A DNA stretch of 64,000 nucleotides from assembly GCF_023721815.1 (NCBI RefSeq), contig NZ_JAMDLI010000007.1:487237-551236 (forward strand), read 5' to 3'. Both the position numbers and the translations under genes were made by a program. A model generated the notes under the pieces. That model saw nothing but the letters and a program-made list of their open reading frames with translations. It searched no databases and was not told the origin of the DNA. This document shows positions 15,849 through 24,462 of this stretch, in pieces. The DNA comes from Pleomorphomonas sp. JP5 (lineage in GTDB: Bacteria > Pseudomonadota > Alphaproteobacteria > Rhizobiales > Pleomorphomonadaceae). Each line of letters starts with the position of its first letter. The stretch's first letter is position 1.

Positions 15849-17110
15849 CCATGGACTACGAAGACCTCGACCGACGTGCGCGCGACATCCTGCGCGGCAA
15901 CGACCGTGGCGGATACACCCTGCCCACCGACGGCCTCTATCCCTACCAGTGGAACTGGGACAGCGCGTTTGCCGCCTGGGGGTTCGCCGAGTTCGATCTG
16001 CCAAGGGCCTGGACCGAGCTCGAAACGCTGTTCTCCGGCCAGTGGCCGAACGGAATGGTGCCACACATCCTGTTTCATCGCCCCAACGCAGGCTACTTCC
16101 CTGGGCCCGACGTCTGGGGCGCCGAGGGAATGGGGCCCATCCTCTCCTCCGGCATCAGCCAGCCGCCGGTCGCGGCGACATTCTTAAGGGCGATCTTTGA
16201 GAAGGACCGCACCCTCGGCGAGCCTCATGCGAGAGCCCTCTTCCCCAAGCTGCTCGCCTGGCATCGCTGGTTCCGCGACTGGCGGACCGAGGCGGGCGCG
16301 GTGGTGGTGACGCACCCATGGGAGGCCGGCCGAGACAACGCCCCCGATTGGGATGGCGCCATGGCGGCGATCGATCCGGTCGGGGTTGGCGAGTACAGGC
16401 GCCGCGACACCAGCCATGTCGATCCGGCGATGCGACCGACCAAATACGATTACGACCGCTACATCTGGCTCGTGCAGCTCGGCCGTCGATTGCACTGGGA
16501 CGAGGCGGCGATGAGGGCAGAAAACCCCTTCCGCGTCGCCGACCCTGCCATGACCTTCATATTGATGCGCGCCAACCGCGACCTTGCCGCTCTCGGCCGC
16601 GCCCTAGGCGAGGACGTCGGCGAGATCGAGACTTGGATCGGCGAGCTTGAGGCCGGCGCGGCCGAGCTGTGGAACGAGGAGATCGGTGCCTACGACAGCT
16701 TTGATACGCGTGCGCTGAAGTTTTCCGGCTGCGTCACCTGCGCCTCCTTCCTCAGCTGGTACGGCGGCCTGGATGACGAGCGCATGCTGTCGCAAATCGA
16801 ACGCGTCTGGTCCGCCAAGCGTTACGCCGTGCCGAGCCTCGATCCCGCCCATCCCCAGTTCAACTCGAAGCGCTACTGGCGCGGTCCGGTTTGGGCGGTT
16901 CTGAACACGCTGATCGGGCTTGGCCTTGAAAGCTGCGGGCGGGCGGATCACGCGGCGCGCCTGCGCGAAACCACCCGCGCCCTGATCGGCGAGCATGGCT
17001 TTGCGGAGTATTTCGACCCGATCGACGGCAGTCCGGCGGGTGGCGGCACCTTCACCTGGACCGCGGCCGTCTGGCTGGCCTGGGCGTCGCCATCGGCAGG
17101 AGGTGAGTGA
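15845..17110 (+). CDS. GH63-type glycoside hydrolase (mannosylglycerate/glucosylglycerate hydrolase-like)
   Basis: A 421-residue cytoplasmic (alpha/alpha)6-barrel hydrolase. Visible family motifs are YQWNWDSAF (34-42), [14 protein letters not shown] (157-170; Asp164 is the likely general acid), [10 protein letters not shown] in the last third and GFAEYFDP (385-392; Glu388 is the likely base). The size and the WEAGRDN motif match bacterial mannosylglycerate and glucosylglycerate hydrolases of GH63 rather than the larger processing glucosidases. It lacks a signal peptide, so it should act on an imported glycoside. The start overlaps the permease stop by 4 bp; a second ATG is two codons downstream. 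The exact substrate is inference; trehalase-like or other small glycosides remain possible. Confidence 0.75.
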   Translation: MTMDYEDLDRRARDILRGNDRGGYTLPTDGLYPYQWNWDSAFAAWGFAEFDLPRAWTELETLFSGQWPNGMVPHILFHRPNAGYFPGPDVWGAEGMGPILSSGISQPPVAATFLRAIFEKDRTLGEPHARALFPKLLAWHRWFRDWRTEAGAVVVTHPWEAGRDNAPDWDGAMAAIDPVGVGEYRRRDTSHVDPAMRPTKYDYDRYIWLVQLGRRLHWDEAAMRAENPFRVADPAMTFILMRANRDLAALGRALGEDVGEIETWIGELEAGAAELWNEEIGAYDSFDTRALKFSGCVTCASFLSWYGGLDDERMLSQIERVWSAKRYAVPSLDPAHPQFNSKRYWRGPVWAVLNTLIGLGLESCGRADHAARLRETTRALIGEHGFAEYFDPIDGSPAGGGTFTWTAAVWLAWASPSAGGE

Positions 17111-18162
17111 TGGGCAGGATCGAACTTCAGCATGTCGAGAAGTGGTTTGGCGACTTGCAGGTCATCAAGGGCATCGATCTTGCCATCGAAGACGGCGAGT
17201 TTGTCGTATTTGTCGGTCCCTCGGGTTGCGGAAAGTCGACCCTGCTGCGGATGATCGGCGGCCTTGAGGAAACATCGCGCGGCAGCCTGTTGATCGACGG
17301 TCGCGATGTGACCGCCGATCCACCCGCCAAGCGCGGGCTGACCATGGTGTTCCAGTCCTATGCGCTTTATCCGCACATGACCGTGCGCGAGAACATGGGC
17401 TTCTCGCTCAAGACGGCCGGTCGTCCGAAGGCTGAAATCGAGGCCAAGGTGGCGGAAGCCGCCCGCATCCTCAAGCTGGAGTCTTACCTGGATCGTCGGC
17501 CGAAGGCGCTGTCCGGCGGCCAGAGGCAGCGCGTCGCCATTGGCCGGTCGATCGTGCGCGATCCCACGGCCTTTCTGTTCGATGAGCCTCTTTCCAACCT
17601 GGACGCGGCCTTGCGGGTGGAGATGCGCTACGAGATCACCAAGCTGCACCGCAGCCTGAAGCGCACCATGATCTACGTCACCCACGATCAGACGGAAGCG
17701 ATGACGCTTGCCGACCGCATCGTGGTGCTGGAATACGGCCGCATCGCCCAGGTGGGGACGCCTCGCGAACTCTACGAGGCGCCGAACAACCTGTTCGTCG
17801 CCCAGTTCATCGGCAGCCCGAAGATGAACGTGATCCCCTGCCGTGCCGAGAGCGGCCACTACGAGCTTGCCGGCGGTCGCGGCGGAGCGTTCGCGGGCGC
17901 GCGTCCGGCAAGCCAGCTCGGCATTCGACCCGAGCACATCGTCCTGGGCGAGGCGGGCAGCGGCGTCTGCGATGGCCTTGTCGACGTGATCGAGTACCTA
18001 GGTGCGGACACCTTCGTGATCATCGACGCCGGCCCGCTCGGGCAGATGACCTGTCGCGTCACCGGGGATACGGCGGCAAGGCTTGGCGAACGTGTCGGTC
18101 TGGCCTTCGAGGGACCGGTGCATTTCTTCGATGAGGCCGGTCTGGCGGTTTCGCACGAGTAG
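17110..18162 (+). CDS. Carbohydrate ABC importer ATPase (MalK/UgpC type)
   Basis: A 350-residue ATPase with Walker [10 protein letters not shown] (37-45), Q-loop [13 protein letters not shown], signature [14 protein letters not shown], Walker [12 protein letters not shown] and H-loop [11 protein letters not shown]. The C-terminal 115 residues form the MOP/TOBE regulatory region ([11 protein letters not shown], then LGIRPEHI). The ATG overlaps the hydrolase stop by one base (TGATG) and AGGAGG stands 6 bases upstream, so the chosen start is firm. It is the last gene of the GH63 importer operon. A 182-bp gap separates it from dmeR. Confidence 0.93.
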   Translation: MGRIELQHVEKWFGDLQVIKGIDLAIEDGEFVVFVGPSGCGKSTLLRMIGGLEETSRGSLLIDGRDVTADPPAKRGLTMVFQSYALYPHMTVRENMGFSLKTAGRPKAEIEAKVAEAARILKLESYLDRRPKALSGGQRQRVAIGRSIVRDPTAFLFDEPLSNLDAALRVEMRYEITKLHRSLKRTMIYVTHDQTEAMTLADRIVVLEYGRIAQVGTPRELYEAPNNLFVAQFIGSPKMNVIPCRAESGHYELAGGRGGAFAGARPASQLGIRPEHIVLGEAGSGVCDGLVDVIEYLGADTFVIIDAGPLGQMTCRVTGDTAARLGERVGLAFEGPVHFFDEAGLAVSHE

Positions 18163-18321
18163 GCCTCGGTCTTGCTCTATCCATGGTGAGCGGCGCGGCT
18201 CAAGGGCCGCCCGTGAGGCCTTGTATTAGCCGATCGTTCCGTTGTCTTTTGGGCCGGAGGTCTCTCCGCCAACGCAAGATCGCGCGGATGCAGACAGTAC
18301 TTGCGAATGGTTCCGAATCAT

Positions 18322-18343
18322 ATAGGATAGGGGGGTATCCTAT
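18322..18343. promoter_or_regulatory. RcnR/DmeR-type operator
   Basis: A perfect 8-bp inverted repeat, ATAGGATA (18322-18329) and TATCCTAT (18336-18343), flanks a run of six G (18330-18335). This is the recognised shape of RcnR/FrmR/InrS-class operators: a G/C tract of about six between A/T-rich arms. It ends one base before the dmeR start codon. A TATAGG sequence at 18321-18326 could be the -10 and the G tract may double as the ribosome site, so repressor binding would block both transcription and translation initiation. Confidence 0.85.
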
Positions 18344-18344
18344 C

Positions 18345-18617
18345 ATGCATACCAGAACGAACAAAAAACCCTTGCTCGCCCGTGTCAGGCGTATCGCCGG
18401 ACAAATAGCCGCCATCGAGAAAGCGCTGGAGGACGAGGCGGAATGCGCCGTCGTTCTTCATCAGGTGGCCGGCGTTCGTGGCGCCGTGCTGGGCCTGATG
18501 GACGAGTTGATCGAGGGGCACCTTCACGAGCATGTCGCTCGACCGGGGATCGACGATTCCACGCGATCGGCAGCGGCCGACGAACTGATGGATGTCATTC
18601 GCCGCTATGGAAAATGA
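18345..18617 (+). CDS. dmeR: DmeR, RcnR-type Ni(II)/Co(II)-sensing repressor
   Basis: A 90-residue all-helical repressor of the CsoR/RcnR family. The metal fingerprint is complete: His2, Cys34, His59 and His63 correspond to His3, Cys35, His60 and His64 of E. coli RcnR, and differ from copper-sensing CsoR and formaldehyde-sensing FrmR. It should bind nickel or cobalt in the cytoplasm and then release its operator. Arg13 and the RRIAGQI helix carry DNA-binding residues typical of the family. The ATG follows the operator directly. The dmeF transporter starts 9 bp after its stop, the same dmeR-dmeF order reported in rhizobia. Confidence 0.92.
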   Translation: MHTRTNKKPLLARVRRIAGQIAAIEKALEDEAECAVVLHQVAGVRGAVLGLMDELIEGHLHEHVARPGIDDSTRSAAADELMDVIRRYGK

Positions 18618-18626
18618 GGCAGCGGA

Positions 18627-19526
18627 ATGCAGCAGTCCGAGGTTGGCGGTATGGTCCACGATCACGTCTTTCTTGGCAAAGACCATGACCGCAACACCCG
18701 CCGGGTCCTCTGGGTCGTTCTGCTGACGTTGGGCATGATGGTCGGCGAGATCGTCGCCGGCCTTGTGTTCAACTCGATGGCGCTGCTCGCCGATGGCTTC
18801 CATATGGCCACGCATGCCGGCGCACTGACGGTGGCGGCCGTCGCCTATCTTCTGGCTCGTCGATACGCAGGAGAGCGACGGTTCACGTTCGGCACCGGCA
18901 AGATCGGCGATCTCGCCGGCTTCGCGTCGGCCCTGGTTCTCGGCCTTGTAGCGCTCGGCATTGCCGTCGAGTCCGTTCTCCGCTTCCTCGATCCGCAGCC
19001 CGTGGCCTTTTCCGAAGCGACGGCCATTGCCATTCTGGGCCTCCTGGTCAATCTCCTGAGCGCCGTTCTGCTTGGTCCCGACCACCACCATCACCACGAC
19101 ACCCACGACCATGTCGAACATGGCCATGACAACAACATGCGCTCCGCCTACGTGCACGTGCTGGCGGATGCCTTGACGTCGGTGCTTGCCATCGCTGCGC
19201 TTCTCGGTGGACGTTTCTTGGGGTGGGTATGGCTGGACCCGGCCATGGGGCTCGTCGGCGCCGTCGTCATCGCCGTCTGGTCGTGGTCGCTGATGCGGTC
19301 GGCTTCATCGGTTTTGCTCGACATGGCCAACCCGCACGTCGAAGGCGAAATTCGCGAGCTGGTCGAGGAGAAGGCGGGTGTTCAGATCGTCGACCTTCAT
19401 CTCTGGCGCGTCGGTCCCGCCGGCCATGCCGCCATCGTGTCGGTGGTCGGTGACGACGCGGACGACGTTCGCCGCCGCCTAAAGCCCGTGCATGAGGTGG
19501 TCCATCTGACCGTGGAGACAAGGTAG
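18627..19526 (+). CDS. dmeF: DmeF, cation diffusion facilitator for Co(II)/Ni(II) efflux
   Basis: A 299-residue cation diffusion facilitator with six TM segments. Metal-site motifs are GFHMATHAGAL in TM2 (His-x3-His rather than the His-x3-Asp of zinc CDFs, a DmeF trait) and HVLADALTS in TM5. The loop between TM4 and TM5 is histidine-rich (DHHHHHDTHDH, then HGHD), the usual cytoplasmic metal-collecting loop. It should export Co(II) and Ni(II) in exchange for protons. It is cotranscribed with dmeR and so induced by the metals it removes. ATG at 18627 is used; Met9 is a possible alternative. Confidence 0.92.
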   Translation: MQQSEVGGMVHDHVFLGKDHDRNTRRVLWVVLLTLGMMVGEIVAGLVFNSMALLADGFHMATHAGALTVAAVAYLLARRYAGERRFTFGTGKIGDLAGFASALVLGLVALGIAVESVLRFLDPQPVAFSEATAIAILGLLVNLLSAVLLGPDHHHHHDTHDHVEHGHDNNMRSAYVHVLADALTSVLAIAALLGGRFLGWVWLDPAMGLVGAVVIAVWSWSLMRSASSVLLDMANPHVEGEIRELVEEKAGVQIVDLHLWRVGPAGHAAIVSVVGDDADDVRRRLKPVHEVVHLTVETR

Positions 19527-19607
19527 GACCCGCCCCATCTGTCCTGGGGCGCTACCCGTCTGTTATCATCATCTCTCCGGCAGCCCGGCCGCGAGGAGAG
19601 AAGGGCC

Positions 19608-19997
19608 ATGAACTTCCTTAGGTTTCTGTTCCGGCGGCATCCCTGGCCGACGGTGGTCCTGGCAGTCGGGCTGGTCGCTTTGGTCTGGTTCGGTGGCCGC
19701 TTCGTGTCGGAAGTACTGTATTTCGCCGATCCAGCTCACCGAGAGCAGCAACTTGCCGGCTGGATGTCGCCACGTTACGTCGCAAAGTCGTGGGAGTTGC
19801 CGCCTGACGTCGTGGCGAACATCATGCAGCTCTCGCCCGGTCATCGGCATACCACCCTGGATCAGGTGGCCGCGAGCCAGAACGTCACCATCAAGGAGTT
19901 GCAGAAGCGCGTGGAGGCCGCCAAGGCAGCGTTGGAGGCCGAGCGGCGGGGCGGACGCCAGGGTGAACTTCCGGCCGGCGGGCAGACGAATGACTGA
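19608..19997 (+). CDS. Small single-pass membrane protein, unknown function
   Basis: A 129-residue protein of no family I recognise. A positively charged N-terminus (FRRHPW) precedes one TM helix at about 13-33. The rest is soluble and probably periplasmic by the positive-inside rule. It has a central region containing MSPRYVAKSWELPPDVVANIM, a DQVAASQNVTIKELQKRVEAAKAALEAERR amphipathic helix likely to form a coiled coil, and a Gly-rich tail. The ATG follows GAGGAGAG. Its last 8 bp overlap the DedA gene, so the two are almost certainly cotranscribed and may work together at the membrane. Confidence 0.75.
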   Translation: MNFLRFLFRRHPWPTVVLAVGLVALVWFGGRFVSEVLYFADPAHREQQLAGWMSPRYVAKSWELPPDVVANIMQLSPGHRHTTLDQVAASQNVTIKELQKRVEAAKAALEAERRGGRQGELPAGGQTND

Positions 19998-20613
19998 CAC
20001 TCTGCTGGCACTGGTGCCAACCTATGGAAGCTGGCTGGTTCTGATCGCCCTGCTTCTGTCCTGCCTTGCGTTGCCCGTGCCTTCGTCAATCCTGGTCATG
20101 ACCGCGGGCGGCTTCGCCGCGTCCGGCGACCTTGTGCTCTGGCAGGTCCAGGCCATGGCCCTCGCTGGTTTCGTTATTGGCGACCAGGTTGCCTATGCGC
20201 TGGCGCGGACCGGTGGCAAGTCGCTTATCATTGGTTTCCGACGTCGGCCCGGTGTCGATCGCCTGTTTGGTCGAGCGCAGATGCTGCTCGACCGGCACGG
20301 GGTGCTGGCTGTCTTTCTCAGTCGCACCATTTTCAGTCCGCTCGGTCCCTATCTGGGCTACCTCTCCGGCTCTCTCGGCCTGCCGTGGCTTTCGTTCACG
20401 CTGGCCGCGGTCGCCGGCGCTCTCTGCTGGTGCGCGGGCTACAGCCTGCTCGGCTATGCCTTCGCGACGCAGATCGCCGACATCGCCTTGATGATCGGCA
20501 ACGCCATGGGCTTCCTTCTCGGTGGCCTCCTGGTCGCCGCCACCGCCTGGTACCTGTGGCGCAGCTGGCGTGCCGAGAAGGCGAACGACTCCGATCAGCC
20601 GCCCGCCGCGTAG
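19990..20613 (+). CDS. DedA-family (SNARE-associated/VTT) membrane protein
   Basis: A 207-residue polytopic protein of the DedA/VTT-domain family, some of whose members move undecaprenyl phosphate or phospholipids across the inner membrane. Recognisable parts are the reentrant segments around LPVPSSILVMTAGGFAA and VFLSRTIFSPLGPYLGYLSG, with the arginine and glycine pattern of DedA proteins, and a GDQVAYALARTGGK segment. It starts within the preceding small membrane-protein gene (8-bp overlap). Its 3' end overlaps the convergent exporter gene by 19 bp. The specific substrate is unknown. Confidence 0.85.
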   Translation: MTDTLLALVPTYGSWLVLIALLLSCLALPVPSSILVMTAGGFAASGDLVLWQVQAMALAGFVIGDQVAYALARTGGKSLIIGFRRRPGVDRLFGRAQMLLDRHGVLAVFLSRTIFSPLGPYLGYLSGSLGLPWLSFTLAAVAGALCWCAGYSLLGYAFATQIADIALMIGNAMGFLLGGLLVAATAWYLWRSWRAEKANDSDQPPAA

Positions 20614-22304
20614 AGGTGGGCATAGCCACCGCCGCGCTTCAGAAGGTCGTCGTGACTGCCCTGCTCGGCAATGCCGTCGGTGTCGACCACAACGATGCGG
20701 TTGGCATTGCGGATGGTGCTGAGCCGATGGGCGATCACAAGCGACGTGCGGCCCTTGGCGAGTTCGGCCAGCGATGCCTGGATCTCGCGCTCGGTCGCGG
20801 TATCGAGCGCCGAAGTCGCCTCGTCGAGGATCAGGATCGGCGGGTCCTTCAGGAACATGCGGGCGATGGCAATGCGCTGCTTCTGGCCGCCAGACAGCTT
20901 GACGCCGCGTTCGCCGACGATGGTGTCGAGCCCCTCCGGGAGCTCGGCCAGCAGGCTGCCGAGCTGGGCGCGCTCGGCGGCGGCCGCGATTTCGCTCTCC
21001 GTGGCGTCCAGCCGGCCGTAGGCGATGTTCTCGCGAATGGTGCCGCCGAACAGAAATACGTCCTGCTGCACGATACCGATCTGTCGTCTCAGCGAGGCAA
21101 CGGTCATGTCCCGGATGTCAGTGCCATCGATGGAGATGGCGCCCTCCGTTACCTCGTAGAAGCGCGGCAGCAACGAGCAGAGAGTTGTCTTGCCGACGCC
21201 CGACGGACCGACGAAGGCGATCGTCTCGCCAGCGGCGATATCGAGGTTGATGCCGGAGAACAAAGGCCGGTCGCCACCGTAGCTGAAGCTCACGTTCGAG
21301 AAGCGGACGTCGCCTCTGAAGGCCGGTGCGGCGGTGGCGCTCGGTCGATCGGCAATGTCCGGCTCGGTGCCCAGGAACTCGAGATAGCGCCGGAAGCCGG
21401 CGATGCCTTTGGGGTAGGTTTCGATCACCGCGTTGATCTTCTCGACCGGCCGGAAGAACACGCCGACCAACAGCAGGAATCCGACAAAGCCGCCAGCGGT
21501 GAGGTCGCCCGTCAAGACCAGATGGCTGCCGGCAATCAGGACGACGAGTTGAACGAGGCGCATCGACAGGAAGGACAGCGCGTTGGTGGCGGCCATCAGC
21601 CTGTAGGCGGCGAGCTTGGTGGTTCGGTAAGCGGAATTGTCGACGGCGAACAGCCGGCGCTCGTGATCTTCGTTGGCGAAGGCCTGCACCACGCGCATGC
21701 CGCCGACATTCTCCTCGATACGCACGTTGAAGCCTGCGACGCGTCCATAGAGCTGGTGCCAGTTCTCCGTCATGCGGCCGCCGTAGCGCGCGGTGATGAA
21801 GGCAACCGCCGGCACGATGGCGGCGGTGATCAGCGCGAGCTCGACATTGACCGACAGCATCAGGAGGAAGGCACCGAAGAAGGTCATGACGGCGATGAAC
21901 AGGTCTTCCGGGCCGTGATGGGCGATCTCGCCGATTTCCTCGAGGTCCTTGGTCAGCCGGGCGACCAGATGACCGGATTTCTGGTTGTCGAAGTAGCGAA
22001 AGGAAAGCTTCTGCAAGTGGTCGAAGCTGCGGCGCCTCAGCTCGGTTTCGATGTTGATGCCGAGCATGTGGCCGAAATAGACGACAATGGCATTGAGGCC
22101 GGCGCTGAGAAGATAGATCACGAGCAGAGCCAGCGCGGCGACGACGATCAACGTCCAGTTCGAAGACGGCAACAACTGGTCGATGTAGATCTTGACCGCG
22201 AAGGGAAAGCCGAGCTCCAGCAAGCCGGCAACGACGGCGCAACAGAAGTCGAGCAGAAATAGCGCGCGGTAGGGGCGATAATAGGAAAAGAAGGTTTTGA
22301 GCAT
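20595..22304 (-). CDS. MsbA-like ABC exporter half-transporter
   Basis: A 569-residue exporter with six TM helices in the first 310 residues and a C-terminal nucleotide-binding domain: Walker A GPSGVGKTT, Q-loop IGIVQQDVFLF, signature LSGGQKQRIAIARMF, Walker B ILILDEATSALD and H-loop IAHRLSTI. It works as a homodimer exporting lipids, drugs or peptides. The layout and the FRYFDNQKSGHLVARLTKD segment are MsbA/LmrA-like, but the cargo cannot be told. The ATG at 22304 is where family similarity begins. An in-frame GTG 18 codons upstream exists and the ribosome site is unclear. It overlaps DedA tail to tail and has no functional partner nearby. Confidence 0.88.
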   Translation of the reverse strand: MLKTFFSYYRPYRALFLLDFCCAVVAGLLELGFPFAVKIYIDQLLPSSNWTLIVVAALALLVIYLLSAGLNAIVVYFGHMLGINIETELRRRSFDHLQKLSFRYFDNQKSGHLVARLTKDLEEIGEIAHHGPEDLFIAVMTFFGAFLLMLSVNVELALITAAIVPAVAFITARYGGRMTENWHQLYGRVAGFNVRIEENVGGMRVVQAFANEDHERRLFAVDNSAYRTTKLAAYRLMAATNALSFLSMRLVQLVVLIAGSHLVLTGDLTAGGFVGFLLLVGVFFRPVEKINAVIETYPKGIAGFRRYLEFLGTEPDIADRPSATAAPAFRGDVRFSNVSFSYGGDRPLFSGINLDIAAGETIAFVGPSGVGKTTLCSLLPRFYEVTEGAISIDGTDIRDMTVASLRRQIGIVQQDVFLFGGTIRENIAYGRLDATESEIAAAAERAQLGSLLAELPEGLDTIVGERGVKLSGGQKQRIAIARMFLKDPPILILDEATSALDTATEREIQASLAELAKGRTSLVIAHRLSTIRNANRIVVVDTDGIAEQGSHDDLLKRGGGYAHLYAAGG

Positions 22305-22422
22305 GGGGCGGACAATGCCCCATCCTCCCCCCGTACGAAAGGCCCGAAGACACAGCACGCCAACAGCGGTAGCGAACCGTGTCGCTGCCGCATCGGTTTT
22401 GGGGGCCGCTGGCAGGTGAGGC

Positions 22423-23274
22423 TTATGCGGCGTCGAGCTCGGCCATCTCCGCTGGGGTGAGCCTCAGGCCGGCGGCGGCCACATTCTCCTCGAGGTGGGC
22501 GACGCTCGATGTGCCGGGGATCGGCAGCATCACGGGGCTGCGTGCGAGCAGCCAGGCGAGCGCCACCTGTCCGGCCGTGGCGCCATGCGCCTTGGCGATG
22601 CGATCGACGAGGCCGCCCGGTTGAGCGAGTTTGCCGGACGCCAGCGGGAACCAGGGAATGAAGCCGATGCCGTTCGCCTCGCAGTGGGCGAGGACATCCT
22701 GACTGGCGCGGTCGGTGAGGTTGTAGCGGTTCTGTACCGTGGCGACGGGGAACACCTTCTGTGCCGCCTCGATCTCGGCGACCGAGACCTCGGACAGACC
22801 GGCATGCCCGATGATGCCTTCGTCGATGAGCTGGCGCACGGCGGCGAACTGCTCGTCGCGTGGTATCTTCGGGTCGATGCGGTGCAACTGCCAGAGGTCG
22901 ATCCGCTCGACACCAAGCTTGGCGCAGCTCTTCTTGGCCTGGCCGATCAGATAGTCCGGTCGACCGTTCGGGGTCCATTGGTCAGGACCGCCACGGGTAA
23001 GACCGCCTTTGGTGGCGATCAGCAGACCTTTGTAGGGATGAAGCGCCTCGCGGATTAGTTCCTCGGAAACGTCCGGGCCATAGCTGTCGGCAGTATCGAT
23101 GAAGTCGACGCCGATCTCCGGCAACCGCTTCAGCGTGGCGAGCGCCCCCTCGCGGTTGGCGGGCGGGCCCCAAATGCCCTTTCCGGTGACACGCATGGCA
23201 CCGAAGCCGAGACGATTGACCGTGAGGTCGCCGATCTTGAACTGCCCGGACAGGCCGGCATCGATGGTGCTCAT
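22423..23274 (-). CDS. Aldo/keto reductase
   Basis: A 283-residue NADPH-dependent aldo/keto reductase. The catalytic tetrad is present: Asp and Tyr in DTADSYGP, Lys in IATKGG, His in LWQLHRID. The cofactor site [14 protein letters not shown] lies near the C-terminus. It resembles the YajO/pyridoxal-reductase-like branch of bacterial AKRs acting on assorted aldehydes; the substrate is not inferable. The ATG at 23274 is preferred because AAGGA precedes it; a start seven codons upstream is possible. A second AKR gene lies 70 bp upstream on the same strand, and the two may form an operon. Confidence 0.88.
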   Translation of the reverse strand: MSTIDAGLSGQFKIGDLTVNRLGFGAMRVTGKGIWGPPANREGALATLKRLPEIGVDFIDTADSYGPDVSEELIREALHPYKGLLIATKGGLTRGGPDQWTPNGRPDYLIGQAKKSCAKLGVERIDLWQLHRIDPKIPRDEQFAAVRQLIDEGIIGHAGLSEVSVAEIEAAQKVFPVATVQNRYNLTDRASQDVLAHCEANGIGFIPWFPLASGKLAQPGGLVDRIAKAHGATAGQVALAWLLARSPVMLPIPGTSSVAHLEENVAAAGLRLTPAEMAELDAA

Positions 23275-23344
23275 CCTCTTGTCCTTTCGCAACATGGATG
23301 GCGAGGCGGGGGAACCACAGCTCCCGCCACCTCGCCAAAGGCGG

Positions 23345-24274
23345 TCAGGGAACGATGTAGCCGGCGGCGGTGAACAGCCGGTACCACTCTTCGCGCGACA
23401 GCGTCACGCCGGTACCGGCGACGCACTCCTTGACGCGGTCGGTGCGCGTCGTGCCCAGCACCACCTGCATTTTCGCCGGATGGCGGGTGATCCAGGCGAC
23501 AGCGATGCCGGTCGGCGTCACGCCGTGGGCAGCGGCGATCTCGTCGAGCGCGTCGTTGAGGGCGGCGCAGTTCTCGCGGTCGCCGATGAACGGTCCGTCG
23601 AAGAAGCCCCGCTGGAACGGCGACCACGCTTGCAGCGTCATGCCTTCCTTGCGCGAATAGTCGAGGAGGCCGAGGTTGCGGTCGACGGACTGCTCGAGGC
23701 CGGCCATGTTGATGGCGACGCCCTGGGCGATCAGTGGCGCGTGGGTGATCGACAGCTGTACCTGATTGACGAGAAGCGGCTGCTTCACCGCCGTCTTCAG
23801 CAGTTCGATCTGGCCCGGCGTCTGGTTGGAGACGCCGAAGTTCCGCACCTTGCCGGACGCCTGCAGCTTGTCGAAGGCCGAAGCGACCTCTTCCGGCTCG
23901 ACCAGCGCATCGGGGCGATGCAGGAGCAGCACGTCGAGATAGTCGGTCTTGAGCGCCTTCAGCGATCCGTCGACGGCTTCGAGCAGGTGGGCCTCGGAAA
24001 AGTCGAAGAAGCCCTTGCGGATGCCGGCCTTGCTCTGGATGACGATCTTCTCGCGCTGGGCCGGCGTCAGGTTCATCGCCTCGCCGAACCGCTTCTCGCA
24101 GAGATGCAACTCGCCGCCATAGATGTCGGCGTGGTCGATCATGTTGATGCCCGCCTCGATGGCCGTGTTGACCAGGGTCCGGATCTCGGCATCGCTCATT
24201 TTGGCGATGCGCATCAGGCCGAGGATGACGGAGGAGACCGAAAGGTCGCTTTTGGGAATCTGGTAGGTCTGCAT
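23345..24274 (-). CDS. Aldo/keto reductase, YdhF-like
   Basis: A 309-residue aldo/keto reductase. The tetrad residues are in DHADIYGG (Asp, Tyr), IQSKAGIR (Lys) and LLLHRPD (His). The YdhF-type pattern [21 protein letters not shown] and the C-terminal [10 protein letters not shown] are visible. The reaction is probably NADPH-dependent reduction of a carbonyl compound; the physiological substrate of YdhF proteins is unknown. The ATG at 24274 begins the alignable region ([13 protein letters not shown]). It precedes the other AKR gene on the same strand. Confidence 0.88.
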   Translation of the reverse strand: MQTYQIPKSDLSVSSVILGLMRIAKMSDAEIRTLVNTAIEAGINMIDHADIYGGELHLCEKRFGEAMNLTPAQREKIVIQSKAGIRKGFFDFSEAHLLEAVDGSLKALKTDYLDVLLLHRPDALVEPEEVASAFDKLQASGKVRNFGVSNQTPGQIELLKTAVKQPLLVNQVQLSITHAPLIAQGVAINMAGLEQSVDRNLGLLDYSRKEGMTLQAWSPFQRGFFDGPFIGDRENCAALNDALDEIAAAHGVTPTGIAVAWITRHPAKMQVVLGTTRTDRVKECVAGTGVTLSREEWYRLFTAAGYIVP

Positions 24275-24462
24275 GGTTTGCCTTCGCCGTGGTGCCCGCA
24301 TCGTCGTGCCTCTGCGGCGACCGAACGAGCGGAAGAAAGGAATGCGCGGACGATGCGCCACCATCGGCCATCCGTCCAACAGATTACGGAGATGCCATTG
24401 ATCTCCTCTGGGGATGATGGCCGAGACTAAGCCTGCGGCGTTCGGTTGCGATCGCGCCGCGG

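Noticed and set aside
19531-19553. Imperfect CGCCCC/GGGGCG hairpin after dmeF as a terminator
   Set aside because: The stem is only 6 bp, the loop is long and no T run follows, so the support is too weak to list it as a feature.
20385-22262. 625-codon plus-strand frame opposite the MsbA-like exporter
   Set aside because: The minus strand holds a full exporter with all nucleotide-binding motifs. The plus frame has biased, low-complexity composition and overlaps the DedA end out of frame.
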